Part shown: one piece after another, positions 1 through 9,250 of the stretch
Position numbering within the stretch: the stretch's first letter is position 1
How the letters are laid out: every line of letters begins with the position of its first letter
Program-made: the position numbers and the translations under genes
Notes under the pieces: generated by a model
Database searches by the model: none
Seen by the model: only the letters and a program-made list of their open reading frames with translations
Told to the model about the DNA's origin: nothing
Source of the DNA: Methylobacterium currus
GTDB lineage: Bacteria > Pseudomonadota > Alphaproteobacteria > Rhizobiales > Beijerinckiaceae
Direction of reading: 5' to 3'
DNA: 64,000 nt
Assembly: GCF_003058325.1 (NCBI RefSeq)
Contig: NZ_CP028845.1
Span: 62,001-126,000, forward strand

Positions 1-1285
1 CATGCTTGCTGCCGTCGTCCGCATTGATGCGGGCTGACACGAGCAGCGTTTCGCTGACAAGCGATCGGAATGGTATGTAGAGGTAGGCAATAATTGCGCG
101 GTCGCAGGCCCCGTTCAGCTGCTTGCACATCGTGCGGAGAACGTAATCGGACCCAGAAGCTTCAATAATCAGCTCGACGTCATAACAACCATCGTTCTCC
201 TCAAGATAAAGGTGAGTCCGATGGACAGGTCCGCTTAAAGAATTAATATAATCTATTTGCCGTGACGGCCGCAGTGCCGTACTGCGATAAATGATAGTTT
301 TTTCCTGCTGATCAGACAGAATTAAACTATTGGTTGGGCCAAATAAATCAATTTCATCTATATCAAAGAAATATTTATGAGCAACTTCTTGATATAAAAG
401 CCTGATCGGGTCATCTGAATGTCTGATTAATGCATCTCTCAGAGCGTCGAGATGCGCCGGCGCATTCGGTTGGCAGAGCAAAGCAGTGATTGGATTGCGC
501 GGATCGCGCGGAAACCACTTCATTGCGAAGACCCGGTTGCTGCCCCAGGCTGTCATGGGCTGCTCGAATTCGACTAGTGGTCGGACGAGGTCGTTTAATC
601 GCGCTGCCCCCGCACTCGTAGTGAACCTATCCCAAAAATTGTGACACAAGATCCCGAATCGGCCCGATGCCTGACCCATCAAGACGGTGATTGGAAACAC
701 CTCCTCGTACGGAAAGGTCTGGAGACCGAGTTGCGCCGCTTGATGCAAGAACGCATGATGCCTGGCAACGCGGTCCCAATCCTCACGAGCCGCGCACAGC
801 CCCTCGATCTGTGAGCTCCTGACAGCTGTCAAACCGATGGAACGGATATAATCGAGAAATATGGGATCGCTTTCGACTTTGGGCCAGTGCCATGCATCAG
901 GGAGTTGGCCGATGTCAAAAGCATTGTCGCCCCCACGATGCGTCATCAGTTCTGGGACAATGTCGCCCTGCAGGCGATTGACGAAGAGGGCGTTAGATGC
1001 CGTCGTGCAGAAATACCTGAACGCTCCAAAAACTTCGCGCGCGACAGCAAAATTTTCGAGATGTCCCAGCAGGAGAGTTGGGCCTACCTTTGATCGCTGC
1101 GTAGGTCCCCGATGAATGTGGACCCGAGCATCAATCCTGTCGAGCGCAGGAATTTCGCCATGATTACTACAATTTATGATAAGTGCGCATTTTTCATCAG
1201 TAAAATTAAGAAAGTTCGCAATATATGATTGCATATATTGCGAATCTTCCGCAAATAGACACGAGAATATTGTAATCAGTGACAT
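1..1285 (-). CDS. Unidentified protein, C-terminus off the window (possible glycosyltransferase-like)
   Basis: Reading leftward from ATG at 1285, about 428 codons stay open to the window edge, so the 3' end is missing. The N-terminus (MSLITIFSCLFAEDSQYMQ) has no signal peptide. It is followed by a hydrophobic beta-strand-like stretch ending in INCSNHGEI, then LLLGHLENF and RYFCTTASNALFVNRLQGD. This layout resembles core-2/I-branching (GT14-like) transferases by eye only; I could not confirm a family. It lies next to a glycoside hydrolase and an exopolysaccharide locus on the same strand, so a role in surface glycan synthesis is an inference. Parts of the frame (about 240-420 and 1180-1285) are clearly more AT-rich than the neighbours. 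Confidence 0.5.
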   Translation of the reverse strand, partial: MSLITIFSCLFAEDSQYMQSYIANFLNFTDEKCALIINCSNHGEIPALDRIDARVHIHRGPTQRSKVGPTLLLGHLENFAVAREVFGAFRYFCTTASNALFVNRLQGDIVPELMTHRGGDNAFDIGQLPDAWHWPKVESDPIFLDYIRSIGLTAVRSSQIEGLCAAREDWDRVARHHAFLHQAAQLGLQTFPYEEVFPITVLMGQASGRFGILCHNFWDRFTTSAGAARLNDLVRPLVEFEQPMTAWGSNRVFAMKWFPRDPRNPITALLCQPNAPAHLDALRDALIRHSDDPIRLLYQEVAHKYFFDIDEIDLFGPTNSLILSDQQEKTIIYRSTALRPSRQIDYINSLSGPVHRTHLYLEENDGCYDVELIIEASGSDYVLRTMCKQLNGACDRAIIAYLYIPFRSLVSETLLVSARINADDGSKH

Positions 1286-1429
1286 TTTACATCTTTCAAG
1301 ATTTTTGCTTTGAGGCACGAGTAGAATGTACTTGGAACTGATATTGGCGCGCTTGCGATGGGTCCATCATTCTGGATAGCTGCTTGTCGAATGCCGAGCA
1401 GCAGGCGCTGCCTAGCAAATAACCCAATT

Positions 1430-2563
1430 CTAGTCCATCGCATTTGGCGCAATCGCGATTGCTCCACTCTTCGTTAGTTGGCTGCATTGAAAGAGGCTGA
1501 TTTTGTCGCCGGGGATGGACCAGCTGTAATAGAACGATGCCAAAAGCTTGCCTTTGCTATGAAGCTCGCGCATGAACGTGCGCCAATTGCTCACGATCGT
1601 GGCGCGGCGCTCATCTCTTACAGGACAGGTTTCGCTCTCTGTGTTCACCCCCCATTCAGTGAGCCAGCAGGGCTTGCCCCCCTCTCCTCCGCAGAACGAG
1701 AAAGTCCGACGCATCAGGAGTCCGGCATGGTCGGCGGACTCAACGCCGGTGATATCGTAGGTGTGAATCCCGTAACCATCAACGAGGGCATCAAGGCCGA
1801 GTGTTCTCAGGTACGCGATGGTCGCGTCGGGGCTGACGGCATCAAGCCCCGTTCCGATGCTTACGCCTGCGGGTCCGAAATCGGTCAGGCCAGCTGAGAT
1901 GATTGGCGTCGCACGGTTCACGTTGAGGGCTGCCCGAATGGCATGCATCTCGCGCAGCATCCCAATGTAGGCCTGGAAGCCTCGCGCGATATCTATAACT
2001 CGAGCATCGTTTTGCAGTTCTTCTAGGCCAATTACCCTGCCAAGGCCCGGTACTTGAAAGTCACCATTGAACTGCGTCCAGTTGATTTCATTTCCAGCCT
2101 CAATAGCAACAAGTTTAATATCTTTTTTATCTATTTCTTTTAGCACATAACTGGCAAAAATCTTAAATCTTTCTAAATCTATCGAAGAATAACGATATGC
2201 CGGCCAAAGATCGATTGGCTTTTTATATGGAGGACGCGGCAGCACATCAGCTCTATATACAGGGTAAATATTGAGATTAATTTGAATTCCTGCCGCGTTG
2301 AAGCGTTTTATAAGATCGATCGACTTATCGCGATCAGAATCATTGCTTGGAATTAGCGGAATGCGAACGTACTTTACACCGGAGCTTGCGAGCTGCTGGA
2401 TGATGGCATCCTGCGACGCGCGATCGAGCCATTGCGGGTTTGTGACGTTGACCCCCACGATCCCGCTACCAGCGCGTGCCGGCAGACCCGCGAACAGCAT
2501 GAGCGCGACTAGAAGGATGCGCGCCCCTCTCACCGGTCGGCACCAAGTGTCAGGATTTCTCAC
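1430..2563 (-). CDS. Secreted glycoside hydrolase, clan GH-A type (GH5/GH39-like)
   Basis: A 377-residue protein with an N-terminal signal peptide (basic start, hydrophobic core LLVALMLFAGLP, cleavage near ARAGS). The mature part reads as a TIM barrel: SGVKYVRIPLIP near the start, EAGNEINW carrying the likely acid/base Glu, GIHTYD, and CWLTEWGVN carrying the likely nucleophile Glu. That Asn-Glu plus later Glu pattern is typical of clan GH-A retaining hydrolases; the exact family and substrate cannot be told. It would act in the periplasm or outside the cell, perhaps trimming the polysaccharide made by the adjacent cluster. Codons in roughly 2100-2350 are AT-rich (many AAA, ATA, TTT), unlike the GC-rich genes that follow. 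Confidence 0.8.
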   Translation of the reverse strand: MRNPDTWCRPVRGARILLVALMLFAGLPARAGSGIVGVNVTNPQWLDRASQDAIIQQLASSGVKYVRIPLIPSNDSDRDKSIDLIKRFNAAGIQINLNIYPVYRADVLPRPPYKKPIDLWPAYRYSSIDLERFKIFASYVLKEIDKKDIKLVAIEAGNEINWTQFNGDFQVPGLGRVIGLEELQNDARVIDIARGFQAYIGMLREMHAIRAALNVNRATPIISAGLTDFGPAGVSIGTGLDAVSPDATIAYLRTLGLDALVDGYGIHTYDITGVESADHAGLLMRRTFSFCGGEGGKPCWLTEWGVNTESETCPVRDERRATIVSNWRTFMRELHSKGKLLASFYYSWSIPGDKISLFQCSQLTKSGAIAIAPNAMD

Positions 2564-3005
2564 CAGTCCCCCTTCTGCTGAAGCGGCTCATGGCGCGTCA
2601 GCGCCAAACTCAGAGTAATGGATCTGTGCACCAAGGACAAATTTCCACGGTAGCCCCTCTAGTGAGCCGACACCGACGAACAGGCCCCACCATCGCTTAC
2701 TAAGCACCTGCGATCACAGGGGGATTTGGAGTGCTCAATGTACCTTCGGTCGTGTCCCTTGGAGTGGTGTAGCTGAACGACAGCGGGAGAGCCACCCTGC
2801 GCGCCTTTCACAGCGCTGTAGCAGGCGGGATCTCCCGCTTGGGTAGCCATCGACGGTGACGGGTTAGGATCGGGTTGTGAGCACCAACCCCGAACCCGAA
2901 GCGCGCTATCGTGCTCACAGCGGCGACCAAGCCCTGGCCGCATGACCCAAGACAATCTGCCTCCGAGAAACCCGGAACGGTTCACATGCTGTTTGGCTTC
3001 CTCGA
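2564..3005. other. Intergenic region without convincing gene
   Basis: About 440 bases between the hydrolase and the first glycosyltransferase. A possible leftward frame of 136 codons (to 2659) has no recognisable protein character. There is a 14-base perfect palindrome, GCGGGATCTCCCGC, at 2825-2838, which could form part of a terminator, but no T-tract follows it. I see nothing else. Confidence 0.5.
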
Positions 3006-4250
3006 TCACAGGCCAGCCGCCTGCTGGACGAGACCAGAACTCGCCTTGCGGCCGGTGAGCGCGAGGCACTCCCGCTCGTAGGCATGCAGGATCGAGTCCC
3101 AGGAGAATTCCTGCGCGGCTCGGATGTGGGCCGCGCAGCGGGCCCGAGCCACCAGGGCGTCGTCGGACAGGACCGCCTCTATGGCCCTCTCGCAGGAAGG
3201 CCCGTCGGAGAAGTAGATCTGGTCCTCACCGGCCGTGTGCCGGTTGAACGGGTTGTCGTGGGCCACGACAGCATTGCCGCTCCACAAGGCCTCGACGAGC
3301 GAGGGATTGGTGCCGCCGACCGTGTGGCCGTGCAGATACGCCCGGGCATGGCATCGCAGGGACTGGACGGTCGCCGGCTCGTAGATCGCGCCGGGAAAGA
3401 TCACCTCGTCGCTGGCTGCGGCCCGGACCGCCGCGTGGTAGCGGTTACCCGGGATGAAATGCCCGAGCACCACCAGGTGCCGCTCCCGTCGCCGGCGCGA
3501 GAACGCCTCGACCAGGGTCAGGATGTTGTTGTCCGGCTCGATGCGGGCGATCGATACGAGGTAGCGGTCCGGAGTCAGGCCGAGCGCCTCGAGCGGCGCC
3601 GGATCCGCCGACGAGACCGGGTCGCCGCCATAGGCGATCGTCGCGATCGCGCGCCTGGGTCTGCGGGTCGCGAGGTGGTCGGCGATCCGGGGGTGGTCTG
3701 CGATCAGGCGATGCGAGGTCCAGGCGGCGATCCACTCGTTGACCCAGAACCACGCCCGCACCGGCCACGACCATTTCGGCCGCCTCCACTCGATGCCGTC
3801 CATGTTGGTGACGACCTTGCGCCCCCGCAGGCGCAGGTAGGGCAGGAAGACGGCCCCGTTGTAGCCCAGCACCAGGCACACGCCCCCGCGGCGGGCTGCG
3901 TCCACCACGCTCCAGGCGTCGAAGTCGAGGGTAGCCTTCGGGCCGCCGGAGGCGACCTCGACCTGGATCAGGTCGATCCCGCGCCAGGTCTCGACCGAGA
4001 TCCGGCGGCCGACCGTCGCGACCTCGCGCTGGCAGTAGACGCCGACCCGCCAGCCCCGGGCGACCAGGAACAGGGCAAGGCGTTCCGCGAAGGTCTCGAA
4101 GCCCCCATGAGCCGCCGGGATGCCGCGGCAGCCCAGGATCAACAGGGACGGCTGCTCCGTCCCCTTGGCGGACCGGAGTGCTTCGGCCTGGAGACGCCGA
4201 TCCGGATTGTTCCGCTTCGGCACGTCGTGGGCCCTCAATCGGTGGTGCAT
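3006..4250 (-). CDS. Glycosyltransferase, GT4 fold with DUF1972-type N-terminus
   Basis: The recognisable domain begins with LLILGCRGIPAAHGGFETF, the hallmark start of the DUF1972/rhamnosyltransferase-like GT4 proteins. It continues through YLVSIARIEPDNN (nucleotide-sugar-binding half) and ends with HGHTVGGTNPSLVEALWSG, the EX7E-like donor-binding region. It should transfer an activated sugar to a growing lipid-linked glycan on the cytoplasmic face of the membrane. The start is uncertain: GTG at 4298, ATG at 4250 and GTG at 4223 are all in frame, and the last has a good GAGGG ribosome site. It diverges from the Wzz-type gene at 4581, with the intervening stretch presumably holding both promoters. 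Confidence 0.85.
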   Translation of the reverse strand: MHHRLRAHDVPKRNNPDRRLQAEALRSAKGTEQPSLLILGCRGIPAAHGGFETFAERLALFLVARGWRVGVYCQREVATVGRRISVETWRGIDLIQVEVASGGPKATLDFDAWSVVDAARRGGVCLVLGYNGAVFLPYLRLRGRKVVTNMDGIEWRRPKWSWPVRAWFWVNEWIAAWTSHRLIADHPRIADHLATRRPRRAIATIAYGGDPVSSADPAPLEALGLTPDRYLVSIARIEPDNNILTLVEAFSRRRRERHLVVLGHFIPGNRYHAAVRAAASDEVIFPGAIYEPATVQSLRCHARAYLHGHTVGGTNPSLVEALWSGNAVVAHDNPFNRHTAGEDQIYFSDGPSCERAIEAVLSDDALVARARCAAHIRAAQEFSWDSILHAYERECLALTGRKASSGLVQQAAGL

Positions 4251-4580
4251 CGTCCGATCCCAGCTCTGGCGGGGCGCTCCCGTGACCCAGATCGGCACAG
4301 CGAGCGAAAATGTAGCTCCCAGGGAGCAAGGATGGTGCAGGTCGGATCGGAGAGTGACTTACGTCTCTGCCGCAAAATCCAGGAAGATTTTTCGACTCAG
4401 GTGACTCTGCTCTTCTGCGCCTGCCCTTTGCGTGATCGGAGGACGCATCGCGGCTGCGGCTGCGCACCATCCTCAGCATCGCCCTTTCCTGGCACTGCTC
4501 TTGCGGCGCGGGTCGGCGCCTCCTTCGCAGCGTGCCGATCCGGCACGGGCGCGAGCCGGGGCGACGAAGAGACGGGGCAG
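4251..4580. promoter_or_regulatory. Divergent intergenic region of the polysaccharide locus
   Basis: This space separates the leftward glycosyltransferase from the rightward Wzz-type gene and should contain promoters for both transcription units. I cannot single out -35/-10 boxes with confidence. Open frames running through it from the flanking genes lack codon support. Confidence 0.35.
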
Positions 4581-6113
4581 ATGTTCAGGTTCGAGAGTCA
4601 CGCTCCAGCAGAACCGGTCCGGGTCACCCTCGGGGAACGGTCTGAGCCTGCACCGGGCGCGGCCGGCCGGAACCTCGACGCCGTCGCGCTGCTCGGTGCG
4701 CTGTGGCGGTCCGCCGGTCTGATCGTGCTCGGTGGCCTCGCGTGCCTCGCCCTCGCGGTGGTGGGGTTGGGGATGGTGCGGCCCACCTACACCGCCGGCA
4801 TCCAGATCCTGCTCGATCCCTCCGACCTGCGGGTGCTGGAGAACGAGGTCACCACCCGCACGCCGCAGGCGGATTCAGGTGCCTCCCTCGCCGAGAGCCA
4901 GGCGCGGGTGATCCAGTCGAGCACGGTGCTGCGCCGGGTCGTGGAGCAGCTCGGGCTCGACCGGGATCCGGACTTCGCCAAGCCCGACTCCACGAACCCC
5001 TTCGTCGTCGCGCTCAAGGGTCTGCTCGGCCTGACGCCGCCCGCGACGGCCCGCGATCCCGTCAACGTCGCGATCGACAGCCTGAGCAGCGCCGTCAGCG
5101 TGCGCCGGCCGGAGCGGACCTTCGTGATCGAGGTGGCTGCAAAGGCCGCGGACCCGCAGCGCGCGGCCGACATCGCCAACGCGATCGGCACCGCCTACCT
5201 CGCCGGGGAGAGCGCGGCCCGCACGGAGGCGGCCAAGCGCGTCTCCGACGCCCTCACCGCTCGCCTCGCGGCCCTGCGCCAGGGCGTCGAGGCGGCCGAC
5301 AACCGGGTGGTGAAGTACCGCCGCGACAACAGGCTCACGGCGGCGAGCGGCCGCCTGCTCACCGACCAGCAGCTCGGCGACCTCAACCAGCAGCTCGTGA
5401 CCGCCTCGATCCGGGCTGCCGAGGCCCGGGAGCGGCTGGCCCAGGCCGAGCGGATGCGCGCCCGCGACACCGGCACCGCGCTGCCGGAGATGCTGCAATC
5501 GCCCGAGATGCAGGCGCTTCGCCAGCAATACGCGGCGCTCGCCCGCAGCAAGGCCGAGGCGGCGACCCGGCTCGGCGAGCGCCATCCCGCCATCGCGGAG
5601 CTGAACGCCCAGCTGCGGGAGGCCGAGCAGCGCATCGAGGGCGAAAAGCGCCGGATCGTAGAGGCCACGCGCAAGGATACCGAGCGCGCCACGGCGAGCG
5701 AGGCGGCCATCCGCCGCCAGCTCGCCCGGGCGAAATCCGAGATGGTCACGAACGAGAGCGCCGTCGTCGGCCTCAGCGAGCTCGAGCGCGAGCGCGACGC
5801 CCAGCGGACCCTGTACGAGAACGTCCTGCGGCGCTCCCGGGAAGCCGGCGAGCAGGAGCGCCTGAACGCCCTCAACGTGCGCATCATCTCGGAGGCGGTA
5901 CCGCCCCGCCAGCGGACCTGGCCGCCCTCGCCGCGGATCGTGCTGCCGGCCGCCATCCTGCTCGGCATGGTCGCCAGCGCCGGTCTTGTCCTCCTGCGAC
6001 ATCTCGCGCGGGACTGGGGGCCGGCCCGGCCCCAGGGCAACGCCCGATCCCGGCCCGCCGTCGCAGGGAGGGGCGGCGGCGCGCGCGACCTGTCGCGATC
6101 GCCGGAGGCCTGA
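4581..6113 (+). CDS. Wzz/GumC-type polysaccharide chain-length determinant (GNVR domain)
   Basis: A 510-residue inner-membrane protein. Residues about 45-70 form the first membrane segment (LIVLGGLACLALAVVGLGMV), followed by the periplasmic Wzz domain start TYTAGIQILLDP. A long coiled-coil region of about 200 residues rich in Ala, Glu, Arg and Gln follows, then the GNVR-type segment. A second membrane helix (IVLPAAILLGMVASAGLVLL) lies near the C-terminus with a Pro-rich PPRQRTWPPSP just before it, as in the family. The C-terminal tyrosine-kinase domain of fused BY-kinases is absent. Start chosen at ATG 4581 after GACGGGGCAG; the frame is open far upstream but that part lacks coding character. 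It likely sets polymer length together with the ligase/polymerase at 10290. Confidence 0.85.
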   Translation: MFRFESHAPAEPVRVTLGERSEPAPGAAGRNLDAVALLGALWRSAGLIVLGGLACLALAVVGLGMVRPTYTAGIQILLDPSDLRVLENEVTTRTPQADSGASLAESQARVIQSSTVLRRVVEQLGLDRDPDFAKPDSTNPFVVALKGLLGLTPPATARDPVNVAIDSLSSAVSVRRPERTFVIEVAAKAADPQRAADIANAIGTAYLAGESAARTEAAKRVSDALTARLAALRQGVEAADNRVVKYRRDNRLTAASGRLLTDQQLGDLNQQLVTASIRAAEARERLAQAERMRARDTGTALPEMLQSPEMQALRQQYAALARSKAEAATRLGERHPAIAELNAQLREAEQRIEGEKRRIVEATRKDTERATASEAAIRRQLARAKSEMVTNESAVVGLSELERERDAQRTLYENVLRRSREAGEQERLNALNVRIISEAVPPRQRTWPPSPRIVLPAAILLGMVASAGLVLLRHLARDWGPARPQGNARSRPAVAGRGGGARDLSRSPEA

Positions 6114-6364
6114 GCGAGACCGGGACCCCCGAAGACGACGGCGCCCGGAATAGCCCGAGTACCGGGTCAACCTGGCGAGATACCAGGCCTGTCCCTGCCG
6201 GAGAGCAAGGATACTGGGCTGCCTCTTCTCTGGCATCGCGGTTGCGACGTCGAACATACTCGAAGACAGCCGGGGACATGCTTCCGGATTTGGCCCGGGA
6301 GCATCCTGGAACGGGACTGATCCCGTACCGAAACGACACAGACGCCGCAGGGAGCAGAACATCC

Positions 6365-7300
6365 ATGAGCCGCGAACCGATCTTCACCGACTGGACCGAC
6401 AGGCACGGGGCGCTCTGGGGCCACCAGCCCCTGCGCCTGCAGCATCGCCTCCACACCATGCCGCTGTTCTCCCGCGCGGCGCTGGCGGAGCTGATCGACA
6501 CCTATCCGCGCGAGCAGTACAGCCTGATCCACATGGGCGCGAGCGGCCAGCGCCGCTACTGGCGCGAGGGCGACATCGGCGGCCTGCCGGGCGAGGCGGT
6601 GATCGATGCGATCGCCAAGGGCCGGATGTGGCTCAACCTGCGCAACGTCCTGAAGGTCGACAAGCGCTACGCCGAGGTGGCGGACGCCATCTTCGCCGAG
6701 ATGGCCGAGCGCCTGCCGGGCTTCTCGACCCGCCACCGCAGCGCCGGCATCCTGATCTCGTCGCCCTCGGCGCAGGTCTATTACCACGCCGACCTGCCGG
6801 GCCAGCACCTCTGGCAGCTGATCGGCCACAAGCGGGTCTACATCTACCCGAACTCGCCCCCCTTCCTGACCGAGCGGCACCTCGAGGACATCGCCCTGTT
6901 CGAGGTCGAGGTCGATATGCCCTACGAGCCCTGGTACGACGAGCACGCCCAGGTCCTCGATCTCGCTCCCGGCCAGATGCTTAGCTGGCCGCTCAACGCC
7001 CCGCACCGGGTCGAGAACCTGGACTGCCTGAACGTCTCGATGACGGTCTCGTTCACCAACGAGGAGATCCACCGCCTCCAGACCGTCAACCTCGCCAACG
7101 GCCTCCTGCGCCACCGCCTCGGCCTGCCCCCGCGCAGCCGGGCGATCACCGGCCCGTCCTACTGGTCCAAGGCCGTGCTCCAGAAGGCCCTGCGCAACAG
7201 CCGCTGGGTCCGGCGCGAGCGGGGGGCCCGGCGCCGGGTCGACTTCCGCCTCGACGGCGCCAATCCCGGCCAGATCATCGACGCGCAGGCCACCGCGTGA
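6365..7300 (+). CDS. Cupin/JmjC-like protein, putative Fe(II)/2-oxoglutarate-type oxygenase
   Basis: A 311-residue protein. The motif QVYYHADLPGQHLWQLIGHK has the His-X-Asp pair and basic residue spacing seen in cupin_8/JmjC folds, and LNAPHRVENLD provides the distal His, so a metal centre of the H-X-D...H type is plausible. The sequence YIYPNSPPFL between them is also JmjC-like. Start chosen at ATG 6365, after AGGGAGC; upstream codons in frame have no protein character. The stop overlaps the next gene (GTGA), so the two are translationally coupled. It lies inside the polysaccharide operon and may hydroxylate a precursor or regulate it, but the substrate is unknown. Confidence 0.7.
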   Translation: MSREPIFTDWTDRHGALWGHQPLRLQHRLHTMPLFSRAALAELIDTYPREQYSLIHMGASGQRRYWREGDIGGLPGEAVIDAIAKGRMWLNLRNVLKVDKRYAEVADAIFAEMAERLPGFSTRHRSAGILISSPSAQVYYHADLPGQHLWQLIGHKRVYIYPNSPPFLTERHLEDIALFEVEVDMPYEPWYDEHAQVLDLAPGQMLSWPLNAPHRVENLDCLNVSMTVSFTNEEIHRLQTVNLANGLLRHRLGLPPRSRAITGPSYWSKAVLQKALRNSRWVRRERGARRRVDFRLDGANPGQIIDAQATA

Positions 7301-8457
7301 CCGCCCTCGACCGGCCGTTCGCGGCCGCCCCGGCCGCCTCCGCGGCGGCCTACCGGGCCGAGGCCACGACCCGCTTCGAAGCCGCGGCCCTGCGGGGCGG
7401 GACCGCACCGACGCCGTTCCAGGGCGTCGACTGGCTCGCGAGCTGGTACGAGGCCATGGCCGGCCGGGCCGGCCTGACGCCGGTCGTCGTCACGGTGCGC
7501 CAGGCCCGCACGGGGGAACTCGCCCTCGTGCTGCCGCTGGTGCTGCGGCGGCACGGATCGCTGCGGCTGGTCGAGTTCGCCGACCTCGACCTGACCGACT
7601 ACAACGCCCCGCTGATCGGGCCGGCCGCGCCCCGGGACCGGCGCGAGGCGGCGCGGCTGTGGCGGGCGGTGCGCCGCGCCCTGCCGCCCGCCGACCTCGT
7701 GCGCCTCGCCAAGATGGAGACGGCCTTCGGCGGCGCGGCGAATCCCCTGGCTCTCCTGCCTGGCGCGACCGCCTGCGCCCTCAACGGCAACTTCGTGCGC
7801 CTCGGCCCGGATTACGACGCCTGGCGCCATGCCGGGCTCGAGCGGACGGTGCGCAAGGAGCTCGAGCGGAGCTGGCGGGTCTTCGCCAAGCATCCGGCCG
7901 CGACCTTCGAGCGGGTGACCGATCCCGCACGGGCCGGCGCGGTGCTGGCGACGATCGAGAACCTCCAGGAGCGCCGGATGGACGCGCTCGGGGCGACGTA
8001 CTTCCTCAACGAGCCCGAGGTGGCGGCGGTCTATCGCCGCCTCGTGGAGCGCGGGGTCGCCGACGGGAGCACGGTCGTCACCGCCCTCGTGGCCGACGGC
8101 GAGATCGTGGCGGGTCTCCTCGGCCTGCGCCAGGGCGAGCGCTACGTCATGATCCGCATCGGCCAGGCGGGCGGGCGCTGGTCGAACTGCTCGCCGGGCC
8201 GGCTCATCATCGAGCGCACCATGGCGGCGCTCCACGCCGAGGGGGTGCGCTGCGTCGATTTCAGCATCGGCAACTACGACTACAAGCGCCGCTTCGGCAC
8301 AGAGCCCCTCCCCCTCGTCGACCTCGTCGCTCCCCTGGGCTGGCGGGGGCTCGCGCCGGCCCTGCGCGCCCGGCTCGTCGGCCGCCTGCGCGCGCATCCC
8401 GAGCTCGACCGGCGCCTGCGGGCCTGGCTCGGCGGGTTCACCTTCGCCAAGGTCTAG
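7297..8457 (+). CDS. CelD/BcsL-type GNAT acyltransferase
   Basis: A 386-residue protein starting at GTG 7297, overlapping the previous stop. The layout fits the CelD/BcsL (FemAB-like double GNAT) family: an N-terminal half with TPFQGVDWLASWYEA and LPLVLRRHGSLRLVEF, then a C-terminal GNAT half with FLNEPEVAAVYRRLVERG, LVADGEIVAGLLGLRQG and the terminal motif VDFSIGNYDYKRRFG typical of the family. Such proteins are soluble acyl- or aminoacyl-transferases associated with cellulose and exopolysaccharide clusters, probably acylating the glycan precursor. It is followed 7 bases later by the deacetylase gene in the same operon. Confidence 0.8.
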   Translation: MTALDRPFAAAPAASAAAYRAEATTRFEAAALRGGTAPTPFQGVDWLASWYEAMAGRAGLTPVVVTVRQARTGELALVLPLVLRRHGSLRLVEFADLDLTDYNAPLIGPAAPRDRREAARLWRAVRRALPPADLVRLAKMETAFGGAANPLALLPGATACALNGNFVRLGPDYDAWRHAGLERTVRKELERSWRVFAKHPAATFERVTDPARAGAVLATIENLQERRMDALGATYFLNEPEVAAVYRRLVERGVADGSTVVTALVADGEIVAGLLGLRQGERYVMIRIGQAGGRWSNCSPGRLIIERTMAALHAEGVRCVDFSIGNYDYKRRFGTEPLPLVDLVAPLGWRGLAPALRARLVGRLRAHPELDRRLRAWLGGFTFAKV

Positions 8458-8464
8458 AAGATCC

Positions 8465-9250
8465 ATGCCCTCGCCGGAGACATCCGCACCCTCCGAGAGC
8501 CTGCGCGACAAGGTCGGGCGGCGCCTCGCGCGGGCGGTGGTGACGCGCCGCATCCCGCTTCCTCTCGAGCGCGCCGCCGTGAGCTTCACCTTCGACGACA
8601 TCGCCGCCTCGGCGGCCGGGACCGGCGCGCGCATCCTGGAGGAGCGGGGCGTGCGGGGCACGTTCTACGTCTGCGGCGGCCTCGCCGGTACCGTCTCGGA
8701 ACTCTACCCGCTGGCCGGCCTCGCCGCCGTCGCGGATCTCGCCCGCCGGGGTCACGAGATCGGCTGCCACACCGCCACGCATCCGAGCGCCGCGCAGGCC
8801 GGCGTCGGCGCCTACCTGCGCGACGTCGCGGCCAACGCCCGCATCCTGGAGCCGGTCGTCGGGCGGCTCTCGACCTTCGCCTACCCGTACGGAGCCATCG
8901 GGCTCGCCCACAAGCTCCGCCTCCAGGCACGGTTCCGGGCCTGCCGGGGCATCCATGGCGGCCCGATCGCCGGCGCGGCCGATCGCGGCCGCCTGGAGGC
9001 GGTCGCCCTGGAGGACGCGTCCGTGAGCGAGGCGGGGATCGACGCCTGGCTCGATGCCGCGGTGGCGCGGCGGGCGTGGCTGGTGTTCTACGCCCACGAC
9101 GTGGCGGCCCGCCCGACGCGGTTCGGCCTCTCCCCGCAGCGCCTCGCCTACGCCGTCGACGCGGCGCTCGCCCGCGGCTGCCGCATCGAGACCGTGCGCG
9201 GCCTCCTCGACCTCGCCGCGGGCGCCCCGCCCACGAACGGAGCCTCATAA
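8465..9250 (+). CDS. Polysaccharide deacetylase (NodB homology, CE4)
   Basis: A 261-residue protein. The NodB-type domain shows VSFTFDDIA (motif 1 with the catalytic/metal Asp pair), GHEIGCHTATHPS (motif 2, His-X3-His metal ligands) and STFAYPYG (motif 3). No clear signal peptide is seen, so it may act on a cytoplasmic or membrane-bound precursor, or be exported by another route. The deacetylase partners naturally with the acyltransferase immediately upstream. Its TAATG stop/start overlap with the following glycosyltransferase gene at 9250 indicates coupling. Confidence 0.88.
   Translation: MPSPETSAPSESLRDKVGRRLARAVVTRRIPLPLERAAVSFTFDDIAASAAGTGARILEERGVRGTFYVCGGLAGTVSELYPLAGLAAVADLARRGHEIGCHTATHPSAAQAGVGAYLRDVAANARILEPVVGRLSTFAYPYGAIGLAHKLRLQARFRACRGIHGGPIAGAADRGRLEAVALEDASVSEAGIDAWLDAAVARRAWLVFYAHDVAARPTRFGLSPQRLAYAVDAALARGCRIETVRGLLDLAAGAPPTNGAS

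Noticed and set aside
2659..3069. 136-codon leftward frame
   Set aside because: No ribosome site, no family resemblance, and overlaps the glycosyltransferase 3' end.
3084..4580. Long rightward open frame running into the Wzz-type gene
   Set aside because: It lies antisense to a clear glycosyltransferase; its sequence is Arg/Pro/Gly-rich noise, and the Wzz family start is at 4581.
4703..6364. Continuous frame upstream of the cupin-like gene
   Set aside because: It is the wrong frame of the Wzz-type gene; protein character begins only at 6365.
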